From contig NZ_CP045118.1 in assembly GCF_009189165.1 (NCBI RefSeq), positions 1,674,001-1,738,000 on the forward strand: a stretch of DNA of 64,000 nucleotides. The letters run 5' to 3'. This document shows, piece by piece, positions 53,157 through 62,485 of this stretch. How positions within the stretch are numbered: position 1 is the first letter of the stretch; the number at the start of each line of letters is the position of its first letter. Under the pieces are notes generated by a model. That model did no database searches. It worked only from the letters and a program-made list of their open reading frames with translations, and was not told the origin of the DNA. This DNA is from Pseudomonas sp. SCB32 (lineage in GTDB: Bacteria > Pseudomonadota > Gammaproteobacteria > Pseudomonadales > Pseudomonadaceae). Both the position numbers and the translations under genes were made by a program.

Positions 53157-56100
53157 TCATCTCAGGCTCAGATGCCGACTCAACAACGCCCGCAGTGCCG
53201 CCGGCTTCACCGGTTTGGGGAGGAACTCCAGCCCGGCCGCGTGGATCTGCGCCACAAGCTCGGGACGGGCGTCCGCGCTGATCACCACGCCCGGCACCGG
53301 CTCGCCCAGGCGGGTGCGCAGCCAGGCCATGAGGTCGGTGCCCAGTTCGCCGTCGTCCAGGTGGTAGTCGATCAGCGCCAGTTGCGGGCGCGCATCGCCT
53401 TCCAGGAGGGTCTGGCATTCCTCGCGGCTGCGCGCGGTGAGCACGCGACAACCCCAGCGGCTGAGCAGGCTGTTCATGCCGGTGAGGATGCTGTCCTCGT
53501 TGTCCACGCAGAGCACCTGCGCGCCGTTGAGCTGTTCCGGGGTTTCCAGCTTGTGTCCGTTGAGCTGCGCTGGCGCCGGTTGGCGCGCCAGCGGCACGCT
53601 GACGCTGAACACGCTGCCCTTGCCCGGCCAGGAGCGTACTTCCAGGCGGTGGCCGAGCACCTTGCACAGCCGGTCGGCGATCGCCAGGCCCAGACCCAGG
53701 CCTTTCTCGGCGCGGGTCTGGTGACTGTCCAGGCGTTTGAATTCCTCGAAGATCACATGGAGCTTGTCCGGCGGGATGCCCGGACCATGGTCCCAGACTT
53801 CCAGGCGCAGGTGCCCGGCTTCGCGACGTACGCCCAGCAGCACGTGGCCCTTGGCGTAGCGGAAGGCGTTGGTGAGGAAGTTCTGCAGCACGCGGCGCAG
53901 CAGCTTGATGTCGCTCTCCACGCGCAGCTTGCTGCCGCGCATGTGGAAGTCGATGCCGTGCTCCTGGGCCAGTACGCGGAATTCCACGCCGAGGGTCTCG
54001 TACAGGTTGCTCAGCGGGAAGGACGCGACATCGGCGCTGACCCGTCCGCCCTCCAGGCGCGATATGTCCAGTAGGTCGGTGATCAGGTCTTCCGCCGAGC
54101 GTAGCGACGAGTCCAGGTGGCGCACCAGTTCGGTGGCCTCCTCGGGCAGTAGCTCCTGGTGGGCGAGGGCGGCGGAGAACAGCCGCGCGGCGTTCAGCGG
54201 CTGCATCAGGTCATGGCTGACCGCGGCGAGGAAGCGCGACTTGGACTGGTTCGCCGCCTCGGCCGTGCCCTTGGCTTCGGTGAGCGCATGGTTCAGCTGC
54301 GACAGCTCGAAGGTGCGCTCCTGCACCCGTTGCTCCAGGCCTTCGTTGGCGTCTTTGAGGCCCTGCTCGGCGTGGCGGTAGTTGGTGATGTCGGTGAAGC
54401 TCATGACGAAGCCGCCGCCCGGCATCGGGTTGCCGATCAGTTCGATCACCCGGCCGTTGGGGAACAATCGCTCGGAAGTGTGCGGGGTGCCCTGGCGCAT
54501 CCAGTACAGGCGCTTGGCGACGTGCAGGTCCGGATCACCCGGCCCGCACAGGTTGCGCTCGGCGTTGTAGCGGATGATGTCGGCGATCGGCCGGCCGACG
54601 TAGATCAGCCCCTCCGGGTACTCGAACAGCTCCAGGTAGCGGTGGTTCCAGGCCACCAGGCGCAGCGACTGGTCGACCACGCTGATGCCTTGGGTGATGT
54701 TCTCAATGGCGCCTTGCAGCAGCGCGCGGTTGAACTGCAGCACCTCGGAGGCTTCGTCGGCGATCTTCACCACGTCCTCGACCTGCATCTCGCGGCCTTC
54801 GATGGCGGCCTTCACCACCGCCCGCGCGGAGGAGGCGCCGAGCACGCCGGCGAGCAGGCGTTCGGTGTGGGCGATCCACTCGTCGTTGGCGTTCTGGCTC
54901 GGGGTGAAGCCCTTGCCCTGGCGGTAGGCGAAGCGGATGAAGCTTTGCCGCGCGCGCTCCTCGCCGACGAAGCGGGCGGCGAGCATCAGCAGGTCTTCCA
55001 GCTGCACCGCGAGCATCGAGCGCGAGCTGAGTTTCTGGGAGATTTCCTGGCCGATGAAGCGGCTGGCCTGCCAGTGCTCGGAGACGCGGGTGCGGGAGAA
55101 CACCGAGACCAGCCCGAACAGGGCGAAATTGCCGATCAGCGAGAGCAGCACGCCGAGGGTCAGCGGTTCGATGGTCAGGCCGAAGGGGCGGCCGGCCAGC
55201 CAGGCGAGGCCGGGGAAGGCTTCCAGCGGCCAGCCCAGGCCCTTGGCGACCACCGGCAGCACCAGGGTGTAGGCCCACAGCAAGGAGCCCGCGGCCAGCC
55301 CGGCGAATACGCCGCGGCGGTTGGCCTGCTTCCAGTACAGCGCGCCGATCATGGCCGGGCCGAGCTGGGCGATGGCGGCGAAGGCGATCTGGCCGATGGT
55401 AGCGAGGCTCGCGGTGGAGCCCAGCAGACGGTAGCTGACGTAGGCCAGCAGGAGGATCAGCGCGATGCTCACCCGGCGCACGGTCAGCAGCCAGTGGCGG
55501 AACACCTCGAAGGGCTGCTCGGCCTCGCCTTTGCGGCGCAACAGCCAGGGCAGCAGCATGTCGTTGGAGACCATGGTCGACAGCGCCACGCTGGCGACGA
55601 TGACCATGCCGGTGGCCGCCGAGGCGCCGCCGATGAAGGCCAACAGGGCCAGCGCCGGATGGGCCTCGGCCAGCGGCAGGCTGATCACGAAGGAGTCGGG
55701 GATGACCCCGGCCGGCAGCTGCATCTGTCCGGCCAGCGCGATGGGCACCACGAACAGCGCGGCCAGCACCAGGTAGATCGGGAATACCCAGCGCGCCAGG
55801 CCTAGGTCGCGCGGCTCGATGTTCTCCACCACCAGCACGTGGAACTGGCGCGGCAGACACATGATGGCGGTCATCGCCACGCCGGTCTGCAGCAGCATGC
55901 CCGGCCAGTGCACGGTTTCTTCCCAGTAGTCGGCCAGCTGCGGCGCGGCGCGGGCCTTGTCGAGCAGGTCGTCGAAGCCGTCGTAGAGGCTGTAGGTGAC
56001 GAAGATGCCGACCGCGAGGAAGGCGGTGAGTTTGACCAGCGACTCGAAGGCGATGGCCAGCACCATGCCGCGGTGGTGCTCGGTGACGTCGAGGCTGCGG

Positions 56101-56633
56101 GTGCCGAAGACGATGGTGAACAGCGCCAGGACCAGCGAGACGATCAGCGCGGTGTCCTGGGCGCGGCTGCCGCCGGCGTCGGCTCCGGCGCCGATCAGCA
56201 GGTTCACCCCGAGCACGATGCCCTTGAGCTGCAGGGCGATGTAGGGCAGCACGCAGACGATGCAGATCAGCGCCACCACCACCGCCAGGGCCTGCGACTT
56301 GCCGTAGCGCGCGGCGATGAAGTCGGCGATGGAGGTGATGTTCTCCTGCTTGCTGATCATGATCATCTTCTGCAGCACCCAGGGCGCGAAGAGCATGAGC
56401 AGCACGGGGCCGACGTAGATCGGCAGGAACGACCAGAGCTGGCCGGCGGCCTGGCCGACCGCGCCGAAGAAGGTCCAGCTGGTGCAGTACACCGCCAGGG
56501 AGAGGCTGTAGACCCAGGCGCGGACGCGCGGCGAAAGAGGGGCGCGACGGCGGTCGCCATAGAACGCAATGGCGAACAGGACCGCCATGTAGAGCAGGGC
56601 GACCGTTGCGATCAACCCACTGGACAACGACAT
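53157..56633 (-). CDS. Hybrid histidine kinase with SSS-transporter-like sensor domain
   Basis: 1158 aa. Residues about 1-500 form a sodium/solute-symporter-like bundle of some 12-13 helices (SIADFIAARYGKSQALAVVV...; LDVTEHHRGMVLAIAFES). A PAS domain follows (about 640-760, ENITQGISVVDQSLRLVAWN), then HisKA with H-box AAVSHDLMQPLNAARLFS, HATPase (DHGPGIPPDKL, GLGLGLAIADRL) and a C-terminal receiver (Asp in ALIDYHLDDG, Lys in LPKPVKP). Related in plan to CbrA/PA3271-type sensors that couple solute sensing to gene control. Start MSLSSGLIATVAL at 56633, with CCGGAG upstream. Confidence 0.92.
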   Translation of the reverse strand: MSLSSGLIATVALLYMAVLFAIAFYGDRRRAPLSPRVRAWVYSLSLAVYCTSWTFFGAVGQAAGQLWSFLPIYVGPVLLMLFAPWVLQKMIMISKQENITSIADFIAARYGKSQALAVVVALICIVCVLPYIALQLKGIVLGVNLLIGAGADAGGSRAQDTALIVSLVLALFTIVFGTRSLDVTEHHRGMVLAIAFESLVKLTAFLAVGIFVTYSLYDGFDDLLDKARAAPQLADYWEETVHWPGMLLQTGVAMTAIMCLPRQFHVLVVENIEPRDLGLARWVFPIYLVLAALFVVPIALAGQMQLPAGVIPDSFVISLPLAEAHPALALLAFIGGASAATGMVIVASVALSTMVSNDMLLPWLLRRKGEAEQPFEVFRHWLLTVRRVSIALILLLAYVSYRLLGSTASLATIGQIAFAAIAQLGPAMIGALYWKQANRRGVFAGLAAGSLLWAYTLVLPVVAKGLGWPLEAFPGLAWLAGRPFGLTIEPLTLGVLLSLIGNFALFGLVSVFSRTRVSEHWQASRFIGQEISQKLSSRSMLAVQLEDLLMLAARFVGEERARQSFIRFAYRQGKGFTPSQNANDEWIAHTERLLAGVLGASSARAVVKAAIEGREMQVEDVVKIADEASEVLQFNRALLQGAIENITQGISVVDQSLRLVAWNHRYLELFEYPEGLIYVGRPIADIIRYNAERNLCGPGDPDLHVAKRLYWMRQGTPHTSERLFPNGRVIELIGNPMPGGGFVMSFTDITNYRHAEQGLKDANEGLEQRVQERTFELSQLNHALTEAKGTAEAANQSKSRFLAAVSHDLMQPLNAARLFSAALAHQELLPEEATELVRHLDSSLRSAEDLITDLLDISRLEGGRVSADVASFPLSNLYETLGVEFRVLAQEHGIDFHMRGSKLRVESDIKLLRRVLQNFLTNAFRYAKGHVLLGVRREAGHLRLEVWDHGPGIPPDKLHVIFEEFKRLDSHQTRAEKGLGLGLAIADRLCKVLGHRLEVRSWPGKGSVFSVSVPLARQPAPAQLNGHKLETPEQLNGAQVLCVDNEDSILTGMNSLLSRWGCRVLTARSREECQTLLEGDARPQLALIDYHLDDGELGTDLMAWLRTRLGEPVPGVVISADARPELVAQIHAAGLEFLPKPVKPAALRALLSRHLSLR

Positions 56634-56895
56634 GCTGACTCCGGAAATGAACTGGCTCCCCCGCAGGAGCGCTAGCAGCAGTTTCGCACCAAAGTCCCGA
56701 TGTGTCAGACCGACTGCTACCAATGTCTCAGTGGCGCTGTGTCGCGCTTCTCACTTGAGTGGCGCTGGCCGGGCTGATAGCTTGCCGGCCTTTGCAGTCC
56801 GCCCGTCTGTCGCGCCCTTTTGCGGGTGCGGCACTTCAGGCAGCCGCTACGCTCTGAAATGAGCGAGATCTGCGTCGACGTATCAGGAGCACACC

Positions 56896-57465
56896 ATGTT
56901 CAGACCGCTACCGATCACCTTGCAGCGCGGGGCCTTGCGCCTGGAGCCGATGGTGGAGGCCGACGTGCCTGAACTGGTGACCCTGGCGGAGGCGAACCGC
57001 GATGTACTGCAGTTCATGAGCGCACCGGGGCGCCCGGACTGGTATCGCCAGGGCCTGGCCGACCAGCGTGAAGGCCGTGCGCTGCCGCTGGTGGTGCGCC
57101 TGGGCAACGAGATCGTCGGCACCACGCGCTTCACGGACTTCCTCCCGGCGCTGCCGGCCTGCGAGATCGGCGCCACCTGGCTGGACCAGGCGCAGCATGG
57201 CAGCGGCCTGAACGCCACCATGAAGTACCTGATGCTGCGCCATGCCTTCGACAGCTGGAAGATGGTCCGCGTGCAGTTCAAGACCGCCGCAAGCAACCTG
57301 CGTTCGCAGCGTGCCATCGAGAAGCTCGGCGCGGTGCGCGAAGGCGTGCTGCGCAATCATCGGCGCCTGGCCGGCGGCCGTCTCGACGACACCATTCTCT
57401 ACAGCATCACCGACCATGAGTGGCCGCAGGTAAAGGCCGCGCTGGAGGCGAGTTTCAACGGCTGA
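56896..57465 (+). CDS. GNAT acetyltransferase (RimJ/RimL-like)
   Basis: 189 aa, starts MFRPLPITLQRGALRLEPMV. Acetyl-CoA binding region HGSGLNATMKYLMLRHAFDSW and the RVQFKTAASNLRSQRAIEKLGAVREGVLRNHRRL segment are typical of RimJ/RimL acetyltransferases (the latter supplies the classic N-xxS-xxxxEKxGF/A motif). Substrate unknown. Divergent from the hybrid kinase gene, 262 bp away. Confidence 0.9.
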   Translation: MFRPLPITLQRGALRLEPMVEADVPELVTLAEANRDVLQFMSAPGRPDWYRQGLADQREGRALPLVVRLGNEIVGTTRFTDFLPALPACEIGATWLDQAQHGSGLNATMKYLMLRHAFDSWKMVRVQFKTAASNLRSQRAIEKLGAVREGVLRNHRRLAGGRLDDTILYSITDHEWPQVKAALEASFNG

Positions 57466-57532
57466 CGGCGCTGGTGTAAGGTGATCGACCCGCTCGTTCT
57501 CCAGAGCGGCGGTGCGACATCGGGGCAGGAGC

Positions 57533-58384
57533 ATGACAGACCACCACGCGAGCGGCGAACGTACCCGTTTCTGGCGCGCCCAGGAGCTGGGCGGCGTCGA
57601 GCTGCTGCACGCGCGCTACATCGAGCAGGTATTCTCGCCCCACGTCCACGAAGGCTTTGCCTTCGTGATGATCGAGCAGGGGGCGCAGCGTTTCCACCAT
57701 CGCGGCGCCGAACACTTCGCGCCGGCTGGCAGCGTGGTGCTGATCAATCCTGACGAGGTGCATACCGGCTCCAAGGCTGACGAGGCCGGTTGGCGGTATC
57801 GCGGCTTCTACCCTGAGCTGGCGCAGGTTTCCGGGGTGCTGGAAGAGCTGGAACTGAACGGTGGCGGTACGCCGTCGTTCGATGCCAGCGTGGTGCACGA
57901 TCCGGAGTTGGTGCGGGCGCTGTTCGCCGCCCACCGCCTGGTGGATTCCGACGCCCCCGTATTGCAGCGCCAGACCTGCTGGCGTGAGGCCCTTCTGCTG
58001 CTGTTCCAGCGCCATGCGCGGATTCCCGACGCGCCGCCCGCCGGCAACGAACCCGTCGCCGTGGCGCGCGCCCGCGAACTGCTCGGCTCGCGGCTGATGG
58101 AGCCGCCGTCGCTGGAAGAGCTGGCCGCCGCCGTCGGACTGTCGCCGTTCCACTTCGCCCGGGTGTTCCGCAAGGCCACCGGCCTGCCGCCCCACGCCTG
58201 GCTCAAGCAACGCCGCCTGGAGCAGGCCCGCGCGCTGCTCAAGCAGGGCTGCGCGCCGGTAGGCGTGGCCATGCAACTGGGCTTCGCCGACCAGAGCCAT
58301 CTCAGCCGCCAGTTCAAGCAGGCCTACGGCGTCGGCCCCGGCGAATATCGGCAGGCGTGTGCGAGATCGTTCAAGACGGCGTGA
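57533..58384 (+). CDS. AraC-family transcriptional regulator
   Basis: 283 aa. N-terminal cupin sensor domain (HVHEGFAFVMIEQGAQRFHHRGAEHFAPAGSVVLINPDEVHTG), C-terminal double helix-turn-helix (MEPPSLEELAAAVGLSPFHFARVFRKATGLPPHAWLKQRRLEQARALLKQG...VAMQLGFADQSHLSRQFKQAYGVGPGEYR). ATG 57533 used, but AGGAG is only one or two bases away, so a slightly earlier or later start is possible. 68 nt after the GNAT gene. Confidence 0.88.
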   Translation: MTDHHASGERTRFWRAQELGGVELLHARYIEQVFSPHVHEGFAFVMIEQGAQRFHHRGAEHFAPAGSVVLINPDEVHTGSKADEAGWRYRGFYPELAQVSGVLEELELNGGGTPSFDASVVHDPELVRALFAAHRLVDSDAPVLQRQTCWREALLLLFQRHARIPDAPPAGNEPVAVARARELLGSRLMEPPSLEELAAAVGLSPFHFARVFRKATGLPPHAWLKQRRLEQARALLKQGCAPVGVAMQLGFADQSHLSRQFKQAYGVGPGEYRQACARSFKTA

Positions 58385-58673
58385 ACCGTTCGCCCCAGGC
58401 TTGTCGGGCGAATAGCGCGCAGCGCTATCCGCCGTGATGGAGCGCCCCCAACCGCCTACGACCCAACAGCTTCCCAGATTCCAGGCGTGCGTAGAGCCCT
58501 GTCAGAACACCAGGCGGAGATTGCATGGAGCAAGCGGCATGGATGTCGCTGGAGTGAGATTTCGTAGTCGCCTGGATGGACTTGTGCGGAAAATGTGGCT
58601 TTTCTTCAGGTCGTTGCCGTCATATCCATGCTGTCATCCCGGCCAGAGGCCCCCACGCAGGTAAACAAGGACG

Positions 58674-60548
58674 ATGTCTCAACACTCGCAATTCGCCCTC
58701 TTGGGCAAGAAGCGTTTCCTGCCATTCTTCGTCACCCAGCTGCTGGGTGCGTTCAACGACAACATTTTCAAGCAGTCACTGATTCTGGCGATCCTCTACC
58801 ACCTCACCGTCGGCGGTGACCGCAACCTGCTGGTCAACCTCTGCGCGCTGTTGTTCATCCTGCCGTTCTTCCTGTTCTCCGCCCTGGGCGGACAGTTCGG
58901 CGAGAAGTTCAACAAGGACGCTCTGATGCGTGCACTGAAGCTGGCCGAGATCGGCATCATGGCGGTGGGTGCCGCGGGCTTCGTGTTTGGCAGCCTGCCG
59001 CTGCTGTTCCTTGCGCTGTTCGCCATGGGCACCCACTCGGCGCTGTTCGGTCCGGTGAAGTACTCGATCCTGCCGCAGCACCTGCGTGAGGACGAGCTGG
59101 TGGGCGGTAACGCCCTGGTGGAGATGGGCACCTTCCTCGCCATCCTCTGCGGCACCATCGGCGCTGGCGTGCTGATGTCGCGGCAGGACTACGCCGCCGG
59201 CGTTGGCAGCGCCGTGGTGCTGGTGGCTGTCTGCGGCTTCCTCGCCAGCCGCAACATTCCCCGCGCGGCGGCCGCGCTGCCGGACCTGACGATCGACTGG
59301 AACATCTTCCGCCAGTCCTGGAGCATCCTCTTGCTCGGCCTGCGCCAGCGTCCGGCGGTGTCGCGCTCGCTGGTGGGCAACTCCTGGTTCTGGTTCCTCG
59401 GCGCGGTCTATCTCACTCAGATCCCGACCTACGCCAAGGAGCTGCTGCACGGCGACGAGAGCGTGGTGACGCTGATCCTCACCGTGTTCTCCGTGGGCAT
59501 CGCGCTGGGCTCGATGCTCTGCGAGAAGCTCTCCGGGAAGAAAGTGGAAATCGGCCTGGTGCCCTTCGGCTCCATCGGTCTGAGCCTCTTCGGCATCCTG
59601 CTCTGGTGGCACTCCGGCGACTTCCCGCAGGGCGAGCAGCCGTACCACTGGCTGGCGGTGCTGGAGCATTCGCAGTCCTGGGCGGTGCTGGCCGACATCC
59701 TCGGCATCGGCATCTTCGGCGGCTTCTACATCGTGCCGCTGTACGCGCTGATCCAGGCGCGCACCGAGGAGGACAAGCGCGCGCGGGTGATCGCCGCCAA
59801 CAACATCCTCAACGCGCTGTTCATGGTGGTGGCGGCGATTGTTTCGATCCTGCTGCTGTCGGTGGCGAAGCTGACGATCCCCGAGCTGTTCCTCGTGCTG
59901 TCGCTGATGAACGTCGCGGTGAACGTGTACATCTTCAAGATCGTTCCCGAGTTCACCATGCGCTTCCTGGTGTGGCTGCTGACCCACTCGATGTACCGGG
60001 TGGATCACCGCAACCTCGAGGTCATCCCCGACGAAGGCCCTGCGGTGCTGGTGTGCAACCACGTGTCCTTCGTCGATGCGCTGCTGATCGCCGGCTCCGT
60101 ACGTCGCCCGGTGCGTTTTGTCATGTACTACAAGATCTTCCGCATCCCAGTGCTGAACTTCATCTTCCGCACCGCTGGCGCCGTGCCGATCGCCGGGCGC
60201 AACGAAGATCCGGCGACCTATGAAACGGCGTTCGCCAAGGTTGCCGAGTACCTGCGCGAAGGGGAGGTGGTGTGCATCTTCCCCGAGGGCATGCTGACCC
60301 TGGATGGCGAGATGAATGAGTTCCGCAGCGGGGTGGAGCGGATCATCGCGGAAACCCCGGTGCCGGTAATCCCGATGGCACTGCAAGGGCTTTGGGGCAG
60401 CTTCTTCAGCCGCGACCCGGGCAAGGGCTTTTTCCGCCGTATCTGGTCGCGGGTGTGCCTGGTGGCCGGCCAGCCGGTGGCTCCGGAGGACGCCAAGCGT
60501 CTGGCGCTGCAGGAGCAGGTCGCCGTGCTGCGTGGCGCTGCACGCTGA
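58674..60548 (+). CDS. LplT-like MFS transporter fused to PlsC-type acyltransferase
   Basis: 624 aa. Residues about 10-410 are an MFS transporter similar to the lysophospholipid flippase LplT (FVTQLLGAFNDNIFKQSLILAI at the start). Residues about 440-624 are a 1-acyl-glycerol-phosphate acyltransferase domain: CNHVSFVDALL (HX4D catalytic motif, His about 463), PVRFVMYYKIFRIPVL, GAVPIAGR and VCIFPEGMLT. It should flip lysophospholipid into the cytoplasmic leaflet and re-acylate it. The bacterial fusion resembles Aas/LplT in one chain without the Aas ligase domain. Terminator downstream. Confidence 0.9.
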   Translation: MSQHSQFALLGKKRFLPFFVTQLLGAFNDNIFKQSLILAILYHLTVGGDRNLLVNLCALLFILPFFLFSALGGQFGEKFNKDALMRALKLAEIGIMAVGAAGFVFGSLPLLFLALFAMGTHSALFGPVKYSILPQHLREDELVGGNALVEMGTFLAILCGTIGAGVLMSRQDYAAGVGSAVVLVAVCGFLASRNIPRAAAALPDLTIDWNIFRQSWSILLLGLRQRPAVSRSLVGNSWFWFLGAVYLTQIPTYAKELLHGDESVVTLILTVFSVGIALGSMLCEKLSGKKVEIGLVPFGSIGLSLFGILLWWHSGDFPQGEQPYHWLAVLEHSQSWAVLADILGIGIFGGFYIVPLYALIQARTEEDKRARVIAANNILNALFMVVAAIVSILLLSVAKLTIPELFLVLSLMNVAVNVYIFKIVPEFTMRFLVWLLTHSMYRVDHRNLEVIPDEGPAVLVCNHVSFVDALLIAGSVRRPVRFVMYYKIFRIPVLNFIFRTAGAVPIAGRNEDPATYETAFAKVAEYLREGEVVCIFPEGMLTLDGEMNEFRSGVERIIAETPVPVIPMALQGLWGSFFSRDPGKGFFRRIWSRVCLVAGQPVAPEDAKRLALQEQVAVLRGAAR

Positions 60549-60565
60549 GTTTTCCGGCGGCAAAG

Positions 60566-60594
60566 AAAAAGCCCCAGCAATGCCGGGGCTTTTT
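60566..60594. terminator. Bidirectional terminator between the MFS-acyltransferase and capB
   Basis: AAAAAGCCCC / GGGGCTTTTT around AGCAATGCC, with T runs on both strands, between convergent genes. Confidence 0.9.
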
Positions 60595-60611
60595 CATGGG
60601 CGTGTCGCGGT

Positions 60612-60821
60612 TCAGATAACCTGAACTTCGTCAGCCTGCAGGCCCTTCTGGCCTTCAACCACAACGAAGGAGACCTTCTGGCCTTCCTGCAGCGATTTGA
60701 AGCCGGTGCCCTGGATGGAGCGGAAGTGCACGAAGACATCGTTGCCGCTTTCCGGAGTGATGAAGCCGAAGCCCTTGGCGTCGTTGAACCACTTGACGGT
60801 GCCGGTCTGACGATTCGACAT
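60612..60821 (-). CDS. capB: Cold-shock protein CapB
   Basis: 69-aa single cold-shock domain with RNP1 KGFGFITPE and RNP2 [12 protein letters not shown] chaperone of the CspA family. Almost identical to my recollection of Pseudomonas CapB. A long AT-rich upstream leader (about 200 bp to the next gene) is consistent with a cold-regulated 5' UTR. Confidence 0.96.
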   Translation of the reverse strand: MSNRQTGTVKWFNDAKGFGFITPESGNDVFVHFRSIQGTGFKSLQEGQKVSFVVVEGQKGLQADEVQVI

Positions 60822-61024
60822 GGAATTACACCTTGAACAATTGAATATTGTTTTGCGGAAAGCCCGCGCTCTTCCTGAGTTGCAAGGTGCAGTCGAAGCC
60901 GGGTGATGGGGAATGGCCCCACCAGGTCACGAGCCACAGTGACGCAAGCAAACACAGTGGGCCGCAGCATACCGACAAATTTTCGGGAAAGCGACAGCCC
61001 GCCGGCATCGAAATCGATGCAGCG

Positions 61025-61339
61025 TCAGTGGCTCAGTTTCAGGCCAACCAGCCCGCAGAGAATCAGCGCTACGCTGAGCATGCGTACCGGCGCCATGGAT
61101 TCGCCGAACAGCCAGATGCCAACGGCAACGGTGCCCAGCGCGCCAATGCCGGTCCAGATGGCGTAGGCGGTGCCCAGTGGCAGGTTCTTCATGGCCAGCC
61201 CCAGCAACCCGACGCTGGCGGCCATCGCCAGGGCGGTAAGTACCGAGGGAACCAGGCGGGTGAAGCCTTCGGTGTACTTCAGGCCGACAGCCCAGGCGAC
61301 TTCGAACAGGCCGGCGACGAACAGAATGATCCAGGACAT
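61025..61339 (-). CDS. gdx: Guanidinium exporter Gdx/SugE (SMR family)
   Basis: 104 aa, four membrane helices. The motifs [29 protein letters not shown] (Glu in helix 1, proton/substrate site) and [28 protein letters not shown] (WTGIG, specific to Gdx/SugE rather than EmrE) are clear. Exports guanidinium by proton antiport. Its mRNA leader carries a guanidine-II riboswitch (61369-61414), which strongly supports the substrate. Start at 61339 has TGGAG upstream. Confidence 0.94.
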   Translation of the reverse strand: MSWIILFVAGLFEVAWAVGLKYTEGFTRLVPSVLTALAMAASVGLLGLAMKNLPLGTAYAIWTGIGALGTVAVGIWLFGESMAPVRMLSVALILCGLVGLKLSH

Positions 61340-61368
61340 GTTGGACTCCAGACGGTGGATGGATTGAA

Positions 61369-61414
61369 GGGCCGTCCCCGCTGGAACACCGGAAGGTGGT
61401 GAGGTCGTCCTCAC
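61369..61414 (-). promoter_or_regulatory. Guanidine-II (mini-ykkC) riboswitch
   Basis: Reading the reverse strand, two hairpins each carry an ACGR loop: P1 GTGAGG-ACGA-CCTCAC (61399-61414) and P2 GGG-ACGG-CCC (61369-61378, extendable by a G-U pair), separated by about 20 nt. P2 ends 29 nt before the gdx start. This is the defining fold of the guanidine-II class, and P. aeruginosa members upstream of SMR exporters are known. Guanidine binding should stabilise the pair of loops and switch on gdx. Confidence 0.88.
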
Positions 61415-61445
61415 GATGTGCATTATTTTGCACAAATCTGACTCC

Positions 61446-61462
61446 CCGGGCAAGCCGGGGCC
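61446..61462 (-). terminator. GC hairpin after the BASS gene
   Basis: CCCCGG-GCAAG-CCGGGG just past the BASS stop. No U tract. Weak terminator or transcript end. Confidence 0.4.
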
Positions 61463-61473
61463 GGATCGGGGCT

Positions 61474-62430
61474 TCACTCCGGGGCCTGTTCCCGCGCGGG
61501 CGACTCGTCGGTCATGCGCCGGAACCAGGTGGAGAGCGTGGCGCCGGAGATGTTGTGCCAGACGCTGAACAGCGCGCTGGGCACTGCGGCCAGGGGCGAG
61601 AAGTGCGCGCTGGCGAGGGCGGCGCCGAGGCCGGAGTTCTGCATGCCGACTTCCAGCGTCAGTGACTTGCGCTGTGCCAGCGGCAGGCCGAAGAGCTTGG
61701 CGGTGAAGTAGCCGAGCAGGAAGCCGAAGCCGTTGTGCAGGATCACCACGGCCAGGATCAGCAAGCCGGACTCGGCGATCTTCGCCTGGCTGGCCGCCAC
61801 CACCGCCGCGACGATGATCACGATGGACACCACCGACACCAGCGGCAGCACCTCCACCGCATGGCGCACCCGTGCGCCGAGCAGGTGCTGAGCGGCGAGG
61901 CCGAGAACGATCGGCACCACGACTACTTGCAGGATCGACCAGAACAGCGCACCGAAGGATACCGGCAGCCAGGCCGAGGCCAGCAGCCAGATCAGCGCCG
62001 GGGTGAGCAGCGGGGCGAGGAGGGTAGTGACGCCGGCAATGGCCACCGACAGCGCCAGGTCGCCGCGCGACAACCAGGTCATCACGTTGGAGGCGGTGCC
62101 GCTGGGGCAGCAGCCGACCAGGATCACGCCGACGGCGATCTCCGCCGGCAGGTGCATCGCCTGGCAGAGCAGCCAGGCCACGCCGGGCATGATCACGAAG
62201 TGGGCGATCACCCCGAGGGCGACGCGCCAGGGATGCCGGGCGACTTCGGCGAAGTCCTCGACCCTGAGGGTCAGGCCCATGCCGAACATCACCACGCCGA
62301 GCATCGGCACGATGGCGGGGGTGAGCGGGGTGAAGAGGGTGGGGACGAAGAACGCCAGGATGGCGAAGAGCAGCACCCAGAGGGCGAAGGTGTTGCCCAT
62401 GAAGCGGCTGAGGAGAATGAGAGCACGCAT
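61474..62430 (-). CDS. BASS-family (bile acid:sodium symporter-like) transporter
   Basis: 318 aa, about nine to ten membrane helices, with the family crossover motifs [26 protein letters not shown] and [19 protein letters not shown]. Family members import organic anions with sodium. Substrate here unknown (not necessarily bile acids). AAGGAAGG before the ATG at 62430. rdgC lies upstream on the same strand, 55 nt away, separated by a GC hairpin. Confidence 0.92.
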   Translation of the reverse strand: MRALILLSRFMGNTFALWVLLFAILAFFVPTLFTPLTPAIVPMLGVVMFGMGLTLRVEDFAEVARHPWRVALGVIAHFVIMPGVAWLLCQAMHLPAEIAVGVILVGCCPSGTASNVMTWLSRGDLALSVAIAGVTTLLAPLLTPALIWLLASAWLPVSFGALFWSILQVVVVPIVLGLAAQHLLGARVRHAVEVLPLVSVVSIVIIVAAVVAASQAKIAESGLLILAVVILHNGFGFLLGYFTAKLFGLPLAQRKSLTLEVGMQNSGLGAALASAHFSPLAAVPSALFSVWHNISGATLSTWFRRMTDESPAREQAPE

Positions 62431-62454
62431 GGGGCCTTCCTTGTTGGTATGTCA

Positions 62455-62476
62455 GGCGCCGCGCGGAGGCGGCGCC
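62455..62476 (-). terminator. GC hairpin between rdgC and the BASS gene
   Basis: GGCGCCGC / GCGGCGCC with a 6-nt loop, 10 nt past the rdgC stop. It lacks a U run, so it is a possible partial terminator. Confidence 0.45.
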
Positions 62477-62485
62477 CGTCGGGCA

